Part shown: piece after piece, positions 26,022-37,208 of the stretch | How the letters are laid out: every line of letters starts with the position of its first letter | Position numbering within the stretch: position 1 is the first letter of the stretch | From: Lichtheimia corymbifera B2541 | Taxonomy: Eukaryota; Mucoromycota; Mucoromycetes; Mucorales; Lichtheimiaceae | Direction of reading: 5' to 3' | Assembly: GCA_000697475.1 (NCBI GenBank) | Contig: JNEU01001131.1 | Span: forward strand, 186,001-250,000 | DNA length: 64,000 nt | Made by a program: the position numbers and the translations under genes | The notes under the pieces: generated by a model | What the model was told of the DNA's origin: nothing | The model's database searches: none | What the model saw: only the letters and a program-made list of their open reading frames with translations

Positions 26022-27180
26022 CCGTATGTATTGAAAGCAAGTTGCTACACATAAATAAAACTGCTTGTATATAATGACTGCATGCTGTTCACGTGAAAAG
26101 AATGTAAGACAAGTTGCTGTAAGGAAAGAACGCTGGTCGAGACAATGGAGAAAAACATCGCTAATAGCAATTGCTGGAGTGAATGCTGTTACGATTGGTT
26201 GTGGCAGAGAAGCGTGCATGAGCGTGTGTTGTATCAACTCATGTGTTGTAGAAGTATGACAAGAAGGCTGTGTACACGCCATGAAGTTGCCATTCAGTCA
26301 AAGACAATAGGATCAAGACAGCTGTGGGATTGACATGATGGGTTGAAGCAGGACAATCGTTGGCAGGTTGTAGTTGCACTTGAATGGGGGAACAGTTGAG
26401 AATGGGAAGAAGAGGGATATAAAGTGGGAGTGGAAGAGGTGGAAACTGAATCTGTCAGGCAGGTAGACATATCTATATACACTGATATCAATGCATAATA
26501 TTGGGATTACCTGTCTCGAACCTCAAACTTTCAGACAATATGCTCTAGGATATGCTGAACAACTTTGTCTTAATAAAGAACCCACACTTCATTTGAAAAT
26601 GTCGAAAGGGAGAGCATAATGTGGGATTTACTATAACGGATGAAAATTGGGAAAGCGCCGGATTTATGAAAAAGTCATTTAGTATGTAGTTTCTTGGGAT
26701 CCCCCATCTCGCACTTGAAACTTGGTCAGAAGGTTCTCTGGGCCATGCTGATCAACTCCATTCATTTTAAAACCGCATGGTTCATTATGAACATTTTGAA
26801 TGCGGGCCAGCCCAAATGTAGGCGAAAAGCAGGGTCGGCGGTCCTGTTCCCTGAGTTTGCCCACCTCGAACCTGAAACTTTCACATAACACCCTTTCGAC
26901 CACGCCGAGCAATTTCGTTCTCATAATGACCTCAGAGTTCATTATGAAAACTTTGAATGCAGGAGAGACGACGAATGGGTGAAAACATACATAGGGTGGA
27001 CGCGCCGTGCGCGCCGATATTGCTCATCGGGACGTCGAAACTTGGCCAGGAGGTGCTCTCGGTCATGCTGATCAACATCGTTCTCATAAGCCTCTACACA
27101 TCACTATGTACATTTGGAGAAACAGGCACCTTTATGTTTTTACATATGCTGTAAGCGTGATGCTATATGACAAGTGGCCT
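26022..27180 (+). repeat. left arm with four ~110-bp units
   Basis: Four diverged direct copies lie at about 26503-26612, 26696-26815, 26845-26963 and 27015-27125. Each has the order: TCTCGAACCTGAAACTTT-like block, a GCTCT...CATGCTGATCAA-like block, then a TTCATTATGAAAA...TTTGAATG-like block. Outside them, 26060-26450 pairs with the outer right arm. Confidence 0.8.
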
Positions 27181-27279
27181 TTGTTCATTGTCAAGTGGGT
27201 AGACCCCGATAGAGCCGAAGATGCAGACGGACTTCTTTGTGCAACACTGCTCATTTGCATGATGTTTCACAATGAACAA

Positions 27280-28541
27280 ACACCACTTCTCATATAGCAT
27301 CACTATCATTACAGCATAGGTAAAACATAAAGATTCCTGTTTCTTCAAATTGTCATAATGAAGTGTGGCGTCTTTATGAGACCAAAAGTGATCAGCGTGG
27401 CCGTGAGCACCTTCTCACCAAGTTTCATATTCGAGATGGCCAATATCGGCGGGCGCGGTCGGTACATATTATCTATGTTTCCGTGCATACATTTGGACGC
27501 TGCCATTCAAAATCTTCATAATGAAGCGTAGCATCTTTATGAGGACCAAATTGCTCGTGGCGGTCGAAAGTACCTTGGATGAAAGTTTCAGGCGTGAGAT
27601 GGGCGATCTCAGGCTTAGGGAGCGTCCACCTTACTTTTGTCATTACATTGGGGTCGCCCGCATTCAAAACTTTTATAGTGACGCCTGCGATTTTTAAATG
27701 AATGGAATTGATCAGCATGAGCCAGCGAACCTTCTGACCAAGTTTCAAGTTCAAAGTGGGCGATCCCAAGAAAATACATACTGTATCGATAAATCGTAAA
27801 TCCGGCGCGTACCCCATTTCCGACTGCCCATAGTAAACCCCACATTACACCCTCCCATTCAAAATTTTTAAATGAAGAATGGGTTCTTTATTAAGACAAA
27901 TTGATCAGCATGACCAAGAGCATCTTGGGTGAAAGTTTCAGGTTCGAGAGAGGCAATCAAAGTCTTGGATTAATTATAGTGTGCATGGACTTGTAGTGCA
28001 GTGCCTGCCCTCTTTAAATTTCCAACTTCTTCCACTCTCAACTTCTTATCTCTTCACACTCCCATTCTCAACTGTTGCCCCATTCAAGTACAGTTACCAC
28101 CTGCGAACGATTGTCCTCTGCTTCGACCCATCATGTCAATCCCACAACTGTCTTGATCCGATTGTCTCTCACTGAATGGCCAATGCAGGGCGTGTGCACC
28201 CCACGACAACACTCTCGTTTCTTGACACCCCGCCTTCTTCTGTGCACTCCTCTACCACGATCGAGTATACCAGCATTCATTCCAGCAGCTGCCATTAGCA
28301 ATGTCTATCTCTCCACTGTCTCAATGTCTCAAACAGCGTTCACAGCCTTGTCACTCTACTACAGCACTCGCTCTTGCACACTCCTCTGCCACGACCACCG
28401 TAACAGCCGTTGCTATTCGCAAAGCCTTCAATCGATTATCTTAAACAGCATTCTTTACTTGAAACAACTTGACTAGCAGCCTCTTTCACGTGGACAGCAG
28501 ATAGCAACTGTACAGAGACAACTTGCTTTCAATACATACGG
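27280..28541 (-). repeat. right arm with four ~110-bp units, inverted
   Basis: Four copies of the same unit, inverted and in mirror order, lie at about 27349-27450, 27505-27615, 27655-27772 and 27850-27965. They read CATTCAAAA...TGATCAGCATG...GAAAGTTTCAGGTTCGAG. The outer 27990-28490 pairs with 26060-26450. Confidence 0.8.
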
Positions 28542-29526
28542 ACTCCTATGGATGATGCCATTTCAACTACGCCTCAATACAAGCCATCTTCACCTGGTTG
28601 AGCTGCGATGGAAACTGACCAAGAAAAAGGGAGCCGGATGGAAAAGGATGAGCAGTAGTATTGAACTTGCAATGGCTATGATGATGAATGCAACCGAGCG
28701 AGAAAGAAATCTGCGATGTTGCTTTGGTTACCTGTCGCGTCGGCAGCAAGAAGAATGGATCATACATGTGGATACGGCCGAGGATACACGATGGATTAGA
28801 TGGAATTGGCGAAGGGGCTTATATCTTTGACGAAAGGTGTTTTACAGCCATGGTTGATATTGGAGTACTCAAGACGATGCATGCAACAGCCAAGAATACA
28901 ATGACATAGCTATCCCCTTTGACTCTTATATAGTTCATCTGTATCTTATTCAACTTGCAATGCTTTTCTTTTATCATCTTTACTTTATAAACACCCATAC
29001 TACCATGTTCTATGCTTTGACGTTTTTACTGAATGACGATGCGGTCCAACACTGTATTTAGAAGGGTATCGTACTATTAGCGCATATGATGTGCAAGATG
29101 TGGTTTATGATGGATCGAAAAGGGGAACATGAATTTGAAGGTCGGAAAACGGGGTTGGATCGTTTACATTCATTTATATCAGTGGGTTTTATCAAACGCT
29201 TGTATGTATGCGTTATGGAGTTGCTTTCTCGTAATGGATGGTGTCGACTGCATTAACAGGAAGATGAAGAGCTGAGTGGCGGTCACACATGCACGTCCTT
29301 GACAGGTTGTTGCACAAATGGATGATGGTGATGATTGCCTTTAGAGAGTTACATAAGTATACAGCATCTAATAATGAAGGCGTGTCAAGGTATGTATATG
29401 AAAATAATGGTTCCATATCACATTTGGTTTCTGTAGTGTGTGGAGCTGCATAAAAAGTGATGCGCACGGACCATGCTTGATGCCACAACCAGCTAAATCG
29501 TTACGAGGGGCATGCACAATAAGACA

Positions 29527-29586
29527 GTAGTATATAGAGTAGGTGGTAACCGGTAATGCAGAATCCACATTGTTATATGCAGAGGA
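29527..29586 (+). repeat. dispersed direct repeat, copy 1
   Basis: Begins GTAGTATATAGAGTAGGTGG and continues to TATATGCAGAG; the second copy at 30750 differs at a few positions. Confidence 0.8.
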
Positions 29587-30749
29587 CAAAGCACTCTTTA
29601 TTTATGATGCATTTGTTAGATGAGCATTGCTATTTGAGAACGACTTCATAATAAAAATGCTGAGTCGAAGATGGTGATGATGAATGAATGCTATCTATTT
29701 CCTTATTCCCAAAGCCCCCATACTTTTAATGCAACAATATCAATTTATTCAGACAAGAGTAGCACGTTATAACTTTGTGGCAAAGTGATATTAAGTGGAA
29801 GCGCCGATGCAAGTCGCGAAAATCGAAGTCTGGTGCGTTAGCCATTGGGAAGTGCTGGCCAATGGGAACACCTCAATTTGAAATTCAGCAGCGTCGCGAC
29901 GAGAGACAAATTGCTGCGCGTAGCCTGGCAACCTCCACCCTCTTTGCTCTCTCAACTCCATCGATCGATCTGCAGGGCGTGGTAAGCTGTTTCAGCCACT
30001 ACGCTGTGTTGGTCATAGTAAGTTGTTTCTATCTTTTCGTTGTATTGCTTGTAATACTCACATGCCTTGTTTGCATCGACTGGAGGACCTAATGGAGCCC
30101 CTCAAAGCCCAGTTTCCATGGTGTACAATGTCCATGAATCCCAGCAGATCTTGATACGAAGGTAGCAAGGATGTTGGCCATTCCTCGTAAACTGGCTGCC
30201 CACCACGTGTCGGCGTGTTGCATGGGCGTTTGGCCGAGGACGAAACGCAGACCGGTAGCAGTGTCCAGGGTGCACTAATAAATTGACCGCTATCCAAAGA
30301 TACCAACAAGTGGCTCTTGTTGGGTAATGCTAAAGGATTCACTGGAGGAAACTGGAGGGGAAGGTATGTTATGCTCTTAAAAACATGTTTTCACTGATCA
30401 CACTTTGCTACACTTTTCTATCTCTCAAAGACATCTTCCCAACGAGGTTTTGGCGCGTCAAGTCCGGCACCTTGACTAGGATGGGTTGTGGGAAACTGCA
30501 ACCTTCTCTTGGACTAAAGTGGTATATACAAGCGCCTCGTCGACCTGGAATTGGTGCCAACAGGTAGAGGTTGGGGATGATTGAGTGGCGACCTTCTCGT
30601 GGTCATCCCTGTGAGTACTTTAGTCTTGGCTTTAGGAAACCAACAGCTGCTCGTTTATTCTAGTATTGTAATCAATAAACCATATTCTTTTATTAAACAT
30701 AATATATTCTTGTCTTTCTATGTATGATAACTCACTACAATGAAATAAT

Positions 30750-30809
30750 AGTATATAGAGTAGGTGGGTAACTGGTAATATAGAATCCCCATTGCTATAT
30801 GCAGAGCTC
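30750..30809 (+). repeat. dispersed direct repeat, copy 2
   Basis: Begins ATAGTATATAGAGTAGGTGG and ends TATATGCAGAGC; partner of the copy at 29527, about 1.2 kb away. Confidence 0.8.
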
Positions 30810-31280
30810 AATATTACACAAATCCATGAACCCCTTTATTTGCCCATTGTTATCCTTCCAAAGAGATGATGTGTTATGCAAGGAGGCTGTTGACAATGAA
30901 CGATTTGCTGCTGATTATCCTCCAATGCATTCACCAAGGACGTTCTCGTATAGGCGTGATACAGGCTGGTCGCAGAACTTTGTTTCAGTGCAGCTTATTA
31001 CAGAGATAGCCTCTTTCTGTAAATAAGTATAAAGCAAATAGCTGCATAAACGAGTAGGCTTATTGTAAGACGTAGCGTGTTAAGCCATACAACGAGAAAT
31101 CAAGCGAGCAACCTTATCCATTAGTCTATCTCTTATTCCCATCACACACTAATAATGACTTTTTTTTTTGCTTGACACAAAGGGATAAACCTTTAATACT
31201 CTTTATGCATGATGACAAATGACTATCGTACAACAAGAGAATGCGAATGAATGCTAGAGAATGACGACGGTGCGATAAGC

Positions 31281-32280
31281 TTAGTCGAAAAGACCGAAGC
31301 CCATATCCTCATCAGATTCCTCAGGCTCTTCTTCCTTGGCCTCTTCCTTCTTCTCTTCACCGGCAGCAGCGGGAGCAGCAGCAACAACGAAGGCATCGGG
31401 GTTCTCCAAGAATTCCTTGATCTTCTCAGAGCCTTCGAAGGTGTAGTCGGAAGCAACAGAGACGGCGAGCAAGTTCTTGTAACCGTTGATGATGGAGTGA
31501 GGAACGGCGGCAGCAGTGGGGTAACCAACAGCCAAAGAGATGGAAGCAACATCACGGAGGACAGCAACCAAGTTGGCAACAAGGGTGGATTCCTCAACAT
31601 CCAAGACTTCGGGAGAGAAGACGGTACCGTCATCGAAGACTTGAGTGATGCTCATACCATAGGTGAAGGGAGAGATGTTCAACATGTTGAGCAAAGAAGC
31701 TTCGGAAGCACCAACACGTTCACCAGCAGTGACGACCTTGACATCGGAAACGATTTCAATGGTACCACGAGAAATCTTGGTGGGGATACCGAGAGCTTGG
31801 AAGAAAGAGGTCTTGCCGGGTTCCATACCAGTGTTACCAGCAGGGACGAAGACATCCTTGGGAGCATAAGCACCAGCACGAGCAGGAGCAGCAACACGGT
31901 TCTCGAGAATCTTTTCACGGATTTCCTTCAAGTCGCCATTGGTGAAGACGAAACCAACGTTGCCACGGACGTGAACAAGAAGCTTTTCGAGCTCAGGACG
32001 CTCTTGGATGAAGCCCTTCATAGCACGACGGACCATGGTGTTCTTACCCATAAGGACAACAGCTTCACCACGGAGGGAGTGACGAATCTGGTGCATTTGG
32101 TTGGAACCGACATTGTCAACGTTGACAACGAAGACGGTCTTGTAGCTATCAAGATAGTTCTTGAGCTATTATAGATAATAAAAAATGACCATGTTAGCAT
32201 GCATGCCATGCCTTGTATATCTTTTGTATGTATCCACTTGCCTTTTCAAAGTACAATTCCTTGGATTCTCGCTTCGACAT
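31281..32280 (-). CDS. RPP0: 60S acidic ribosomal protein P0 (uL10)
   Basis: Scaffold of the ribosomal stalk, binding 28S rRNA and the P1/P2 proteins. Exon 1 (32280-32242) encodes [13 protein letters not shown]; exon 2 (32165-31281) begins [20 protein letters not shown]. The product is 307 residues. Motifs: [20 protein letters not shown], the proline-containing [15 protein letters not shown], an Ala-rich hinge and the invariant end [13 protein letters not shown] bound by GTPase factors. The intron has a GC donor (GAAAAG|GCAAGT); the nearby GT would shift the frame. Strong codon bias fits very high expression. It diverges from the CK2 beta gene across a 918-bp gap. Confidence 0.97.
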
Positions 32281-33198
32281 GCTGATAGATTTGCTGTTCG
32301 AGGACTTTTAAAGAACCTATCATGGATGGATGAATACATGTGTCGATGGATGGTTGATGATGGTCATGGATTACATACCGAGGGGCAATAGAGAAAGAAC
32401 ATCCCAATGCGTGCTTCCTTGATCCATATATGTCCACAGCGGAGTTAAACGTCAAATGCGTCGCCTTGGATACCTTGGATACAGCGAACAATGAGGAACC
32501 CTTCTAGAAAACTACCTGGCGTGATAAAATACGACCGCGTAATCCACATACGAACTTCATTAAAGCAAGGATCTGCATCCCTTATAGCTTATAAATCGAA
32601 TGTTTATCATCCACTCCTCCGCCATTGTTGGATCATATTTATAAAGCGTGATTAGTCTTACATTCTACATCTACGGTGTCAACATGGTGTGCATTGAATG
32701 CGATGACCATTTATAACAGAATACTCAAAAAAATGATTTACAATGTCATGTAATCAATCAGTGTAAATGTGGATCATATGTTGGGGTAGGTGATTGAAAG
32801 ACTCAGACGGGATCATGGGTTATTGTTGTCATTCAACAGTGGTTGGGGATGATGGGAAATCATAAGCTGTGAGTGACTGAACTCTGGCATGGTTGGGTCA
32901 AAATAGACGACTTGACTCTAGGTGATATCCACTCGAAGGAAAGTAAATTTGATTGCCATGGCGACGATTACCGAATATGATGCAAGGTGAGACAATGCAC
33001 TGCACACAACCGCACCGTGGCGCGCTCTGCCAAATACAGTGAATTTCGACCACACGACCCGCTTCACCCCACTTTTTCTTTCCTGACACAAATGAATCCC
33101 TTGCTCATGGCAGACACTCCAGATGCAGGCAAGTGCATTATAGATTACAGACGTCGATTGAGCGATAGATCTAATACCAACGTTGTGTGCAACTAGAT
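32281..33198. other. divergent promoter region, P0 and CK2 beta
   Basis: Shared upstream region between two divergent genes. No ORF with recognisable content; no clear TATA box for either gene. Confidence 0.6.
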
Positions 33199-34053
33199 AT
33201 GGAGGATGGATATAGTAGCAGTAGCAGCCATTCTCAGTCGGTAAGTCTTTTGTCTCGTTAAAAAGTTGTACACAGTGGATAATGGCAAAGGACGCATGAT
33301 GTTAGTGGATCTCATGGTTCTGCTCGTTACCAGGCCACGAATTCTATTGCCGAGTACCAGAAAGTTTCATTGAGGATAGCTTCAATTTGGTGGGATTATC
33401 CGAGCATGTCATGTACTACAGGGAAGCCTATGAAATGATATTGGATGTCGAGCGAGAGGATGACGAGATGAGCAGCAAGATACCAGATGTCAGCTTACTT
33501 GTGCCCAGTGCTGAGATGCTTTACGGTCTAATACACCAGCGTTACATCATCACAACCATGGGGTTAAGGCAAATGGTGAGTTATCTTTGTAAATGGGTGA
33601 GGATAGCACATGAGAATACTGATGCATTGCATGATTTATATCCAGCTGGAGAAATACAATTCAGGAGTGTTTGGATATTGCCCTCGTTTTTATTGTGATC
33701 GCTTTGGACTCCTCCCTTGTGGCCAATATGACCTACCGCGAAGAGACAATAACTTACGACTCTATTGCCCCAATTGCAATGATATTTATGTCAGCAGTGC
33801 AAAGTACTCCAATATCGACGGCAAGTATTATTACATCCTTCTATTTGGATCGTTGCTAAATACAGATTGACTTTGGTACAACACAGGTTCCCATTTTGGC
33901 ACTTCTTTTCCACACCTCTTTGTGCAAACCTTCAAAGAGGTTGTTGCTCCCCGTCCACAGAACATCTACGTGGCAAGAATATTCGGATTCCGTGTCAACG
34001 AGCGCTCTCCTACAGGACCCCAAATGCAATGGCTACGCATGACCAAACCATGA
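33199..34053 (+). CDS. casein kinase II regulatory (beta) subunit
   Basis: Regulatory subunit of protein kinase CK2. Exons 33199-33240, 33306-33575, 33646-33820 and 33887-34053 give 217 residues, matching the family. Motifs: WISWFCSLPGHEFYCRVPES, the acidic loop DVEREDDE, the Zn-binding cysteines CPRFYC and CPNC that form the dimer interface, and FGTSFPHLFVQTF. Exon 1 supplies a short Ser-rich start (MEDGYSSSSSHSQS), a likely autophosphorylation area. Intron 3 has a GC donor (GACG|GCAAGT at 33821); using the GT four bases on would break FGTSFPHLF. The poly(A) signal AATAAA is at 34129. Confidence 0.95.
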
Positions 34054-34128
34054 TTATTCCATTATAGCTATAATGATACCACCCAGCCTCTCGTCTCGCT
34101 TCATTGTGTAGATATTCATTCTCATTCT

Positions 34129-34134
34129 AATAAA
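34129..34134 (+). terminator. poly(A) signal of CK2 beta
   Basis: AATAAA 76 bases after the stop and before the convergent GTPase gene ends at 34225. Confidence 0.55.
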
Positions 34135-34224
34135 GAAGTCATCCTTGGCTATATAATGCTGACGTGTATATAAGGGGGTGTTGAAAGAACTAAAAGATAG
34201 TGCGATAATGTACATGTCTACGAT

Positions 34225-36283
34225 TTATTTCTTGCTCGACTTTTTCTCATTGGTATTACTAGGATTATCATTGGATGTGCTCTTGTTACTGATGGTCTGC
34301 GAAGTCTTGAACGAAATGATATTGTTCTTGCTAGTGATGATAGCATCCTCTGCCAGCTACAGCAATCAACAATAGCGATCAGCATATGTATGATAGCTTT
34401 CACCACGTATTCCCAAAAACTTACCCGTGTGCCACCAGCAGACTCAGCGTAGAGATAATACTTGTCAATCTCTGGATGCAATATCTTTGCAAACTCACGC
34501 ACCGTTGTATTAGGCCAAAGCAAAACACAATCTCTGAATGCACCAGGCTTGTTCGAGCTAAACGTTTGAAAAAGTGAGATGATGATATCATTTCTCATAT
34601 TCTTTCACATCCCACCCCTTTACCTTGCTGATCCAAATGTCGTGAGGTTTTTCACTGGGAACACCGGAACAACTCCAAGCATTTCTACAGCCTTCTCCAA
34701 AACCTCTTGCACACCAGTCGATCCATAGCGATAGAGTACAAGGTCTACAGGAGAGAATGTATTAGCACGTGTGGTTGTTGTGGCACCGTATATCCTATAA
34801 GCGCTTACCTTGTACCTTCTCAACACGGCTGTATTTGATAACCCAAGATGAGCTTTTTGAAAATGCCATAACAACGAACCCGACTTACCCTCTCAACTTG
34901 TCATCCATTGTCTTGAGATCTGAATCCGGCTAATATGTGTATCCATAATGTCAGCTCCAAACGGTCTTCCATCCTCAATAAAATGTACTCACCAGATCTT
35001 CTTTTGTTTCGACAATATCTGTTGCTTCGACGTAATTGATGTACTTTTGCTTGTGAAGCTTTCGCAAAAAGTTCTCAGCTAGTGCGCTTGTGAGCACAAG
35101 TTTATTCTATTGCCGTTATCAGTATGATGATGAATTTTGCATATCAAAAAGATGTTACCTGATCATAACGCCGCATGATTTTTGTGATATTCTTATCCGC
35201 ATCCGCCATGTCAATTTTGTTCATGGCCTACAAAGATGACATCAATAAGCCTCTTCCAGATCCAAAGGTATACAAAACACACATACCACAATTGTTGGAA
35301 ACCGCTCATCCATAAAATACTCTACGATCTTCTTCACCGTCTCCTCATCCCATTTCTCCAGGGGCTCCTTGATACCACTCTTGTCAAGTGCCTTTGCCAC
35401 CACATTGGATGTTGATCCATAACCTGATAAAGGACATCCATGGTAAATGATCATGCTTATCCTTACTTGATCCGAAATATCATCCTTACCTGAGAACTGG
35501 ACTTGCAATGTATCCACGGCGTTTGCCTCTGGGAATGGTATATAAGAATAAATACGACCACTTTTCTCTCTGTATGCTGATTCACTTACTCAATGCGATA
35601 TGACGACGAACGATACCAGACCACTTTTTCAATAGATTGTTGGCGATCCAGCTGTGAATCTCGGTGCGTAGCCAATTGATATCATTGATAGGATCGTAGC
35701 CTTGTGTCTCCTTTCCATTCTGATCGGTGGTGCCACTGACATCGACCACGTGGATAAGACCTTGAGCATGACGTAGATCATCCAAGAATTGATTTCCTAA
35801 ACCTGCCCCTGTTGATGCACCTGGTACAAGACCTGCTACATCCATGATTTGGATCGGCATGTAGCGTTGACCATCCACACATCGGCCTAATTGATGTAAC
35901 AATAACCCTGTGAGCCAAGCAAAAAACAATGCCACCAAGAGAAGAGTTTACCATAACGAGGACGGCACTGGTCTTGCTTCCCAAAGCGCTTACAGGGACA
36001 CTGCACAGGGACATAGCTGACACCGTGATTCGGCTTGATTGTCGTAAAAGGATAGTTGCCTGGCACGAAGAGTGTGAGCAAAGGCCGATCGTATTGCTTT
36101 GGGTGTGTCGAGATTCAATTGCGTACCGACTTTGGCAGTTGCATCGGACACTGCATGTCAAATGTGAGTGCTTTTTGTTCCTGATTCCTAATATCCATTG
36201 TAGCTCAAAGTACCTGCGTTAAGAAAGGAGGACTTGCCTGCAGAAGGCTTTCCAACACAAGCAAGCAACACTTCCTTGACCAT
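34225..36283 (-). CDS. OBG/YchF-related GTPase, YGR210C type
   Basis: Cytosolic TRAFAC-class P-loop NTPase related to YchF/OLA1; the subfamily matches yeast YGR210C and archaeal homologues. Exon 1 starts [20 protein letters not shown], containing the P-loop. Later exons give [23 protein letters not shown], the Cys-rich VQCPCKRFG...QDQCRPRYG, Walker B/G3 [20 protein letters not shown] and [36 protein letters not shown] (the NKxD G4 motif) and [12 protein letters not shown] follow. A C-terminal TGS-like domain includes [20 protein letters not shown]. The tail is Lys/Ser/Asn-rich. I count about 12 exons, all with GT donors. Its precise role in translation is not established by sequence. Confidence 0.93.
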
Positions 36284-37208
36284 ATTCAAGCAACGAAACA
36301 AGCAAAGATGGCACAAGTCAAAGCAAAATGCTTCCTACTTTTCTGGCTCAGCACATATATAAGCCTGCCATGTGACACAAGATATGGATCCCTGGAATCT
36401 GGAGCGTTGCATAGCAACCCTTTCTTCACACTTTATTAGTATACTCCACCATCAAGATTGGTTCATTGATCACCATGCATATGTACATAATGATACACAA
36501 ACACAATGAAGTCTCCCATTCTTTACTATTTCATTATGCTGAAGCAATCATTATCTTTGTCATATCATATCATTACTTGAAGAATTAAAAAAAAATGGAT
36601 CACGAACTCCCAAGAGCAGCATGTACAAGGATCGCTTGTATATGTAATCTAGCAATGTATAGATCACATGATGCCCGCATTGAAAGGTGGGAGGGGGGAT
36701 GAATGGTGGAAACAGGTAATGAAATGTTTGCCTGGAGCGACGCGTGGTGGTGGATGTGACGCAGGGGTCCACACCGTCATATTACTGCTACTATCCGGGA
36801 TCATCTGATGCGTGTGCAATGTTGTGGAGAGATCATGACAAGTTGGGCATATCTCATCCAGATCAATCTTTTTCTCTTATCATTTATCGGCGGGGTACCC
36901 GAGTATGCAGCATGCGATGATTGCCTATGATGAGTTTAAGCCAATGAGACGGTTATCAGTGGACATCTATAAGCTCTAGACAGCATACACAATCTCCGTG
37001 AAAACGAATGAACATCTCAGCGGATATAAGACAATGCGCGGGTTTTCAAGTGACGACAAAACCTATGATGCAACTGGGGGGTGATGATGAAGATGTCATG
37101 TTTTCTAAAGGAAAAAAGCGCGACTGACTTTTTTTTTCTATATAAGCTTGCATCCGGTTTGCCGAATTGTTAAACGCGTTTTCTTTCTACTTTACATTTT
37201 TTTAAATC
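36284..37208. other. divergent promoter region, GTPase and aldolase
   Basis: No gene seen. It contains the aldolase TATA box close to its right end. Confidence 0.6.
37139..37146 (+). promoter_or_regulatory. TATA box of aldolase gene
   Basis: TATATAAG 63 bases before the aldolase ATG. Confidence 0.65.

Larger units (their letters stand above)
26022..28541. mobile_element. 2.5-kb foldback-like inverted-repeat element
   Basis: The two halves are imperfect reverse complements over nearly their whole length, around a loop of roughly 100 bases near 27180-27280. The outermost 23 bp are a perfect inverted match (CCGTATGTATTGAAAG... at 26022; reverse complement ending at 28541). Further matched blocks include GTGGGATTGACATGATG at 26324 with its complement ending at 28145, and TGCTATATGA at 27161 with its complement at 27290. 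No transposase-like ORF is present. I see no clear target-site duplication, and the right arm is longer by about 90 bp. A non-autonomous foldback transposon is the simplest reading. Two copies of a smaller element inserted head to head, or an old inverted duplication, are alternatives. Confidence 0.75.
28542..31280. other. gene-poor region beyond the inverted repeat
   Basis: No confident gene. Short + strand open segments follow the element immediately (28542-28600 and 28688-28909). An open segment on the - strand at 30058-30342 has no recognisable domain. A pair of about 60-bp direct repeats lies at 29527 and 30750. Confidence 0.45.

Noticed and set aside
26503..27965. CRISPR-like array
   Set aside because: The repeats are long, diverged and inverted between arms, in a eukaryotic genome; they lack short identical repeats with uniform spacers.
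31251..32174. 307-codon ORF on the + strand
   Set aside because: It is antisense to the P0 gene, whose - strand reading has full family motifs; biased codons create the shadow ORF.
36560..36772. 70-codon ORF on the - strand
   Set aside because: Low-complexity, no motif, lies in a divergent promoter region.
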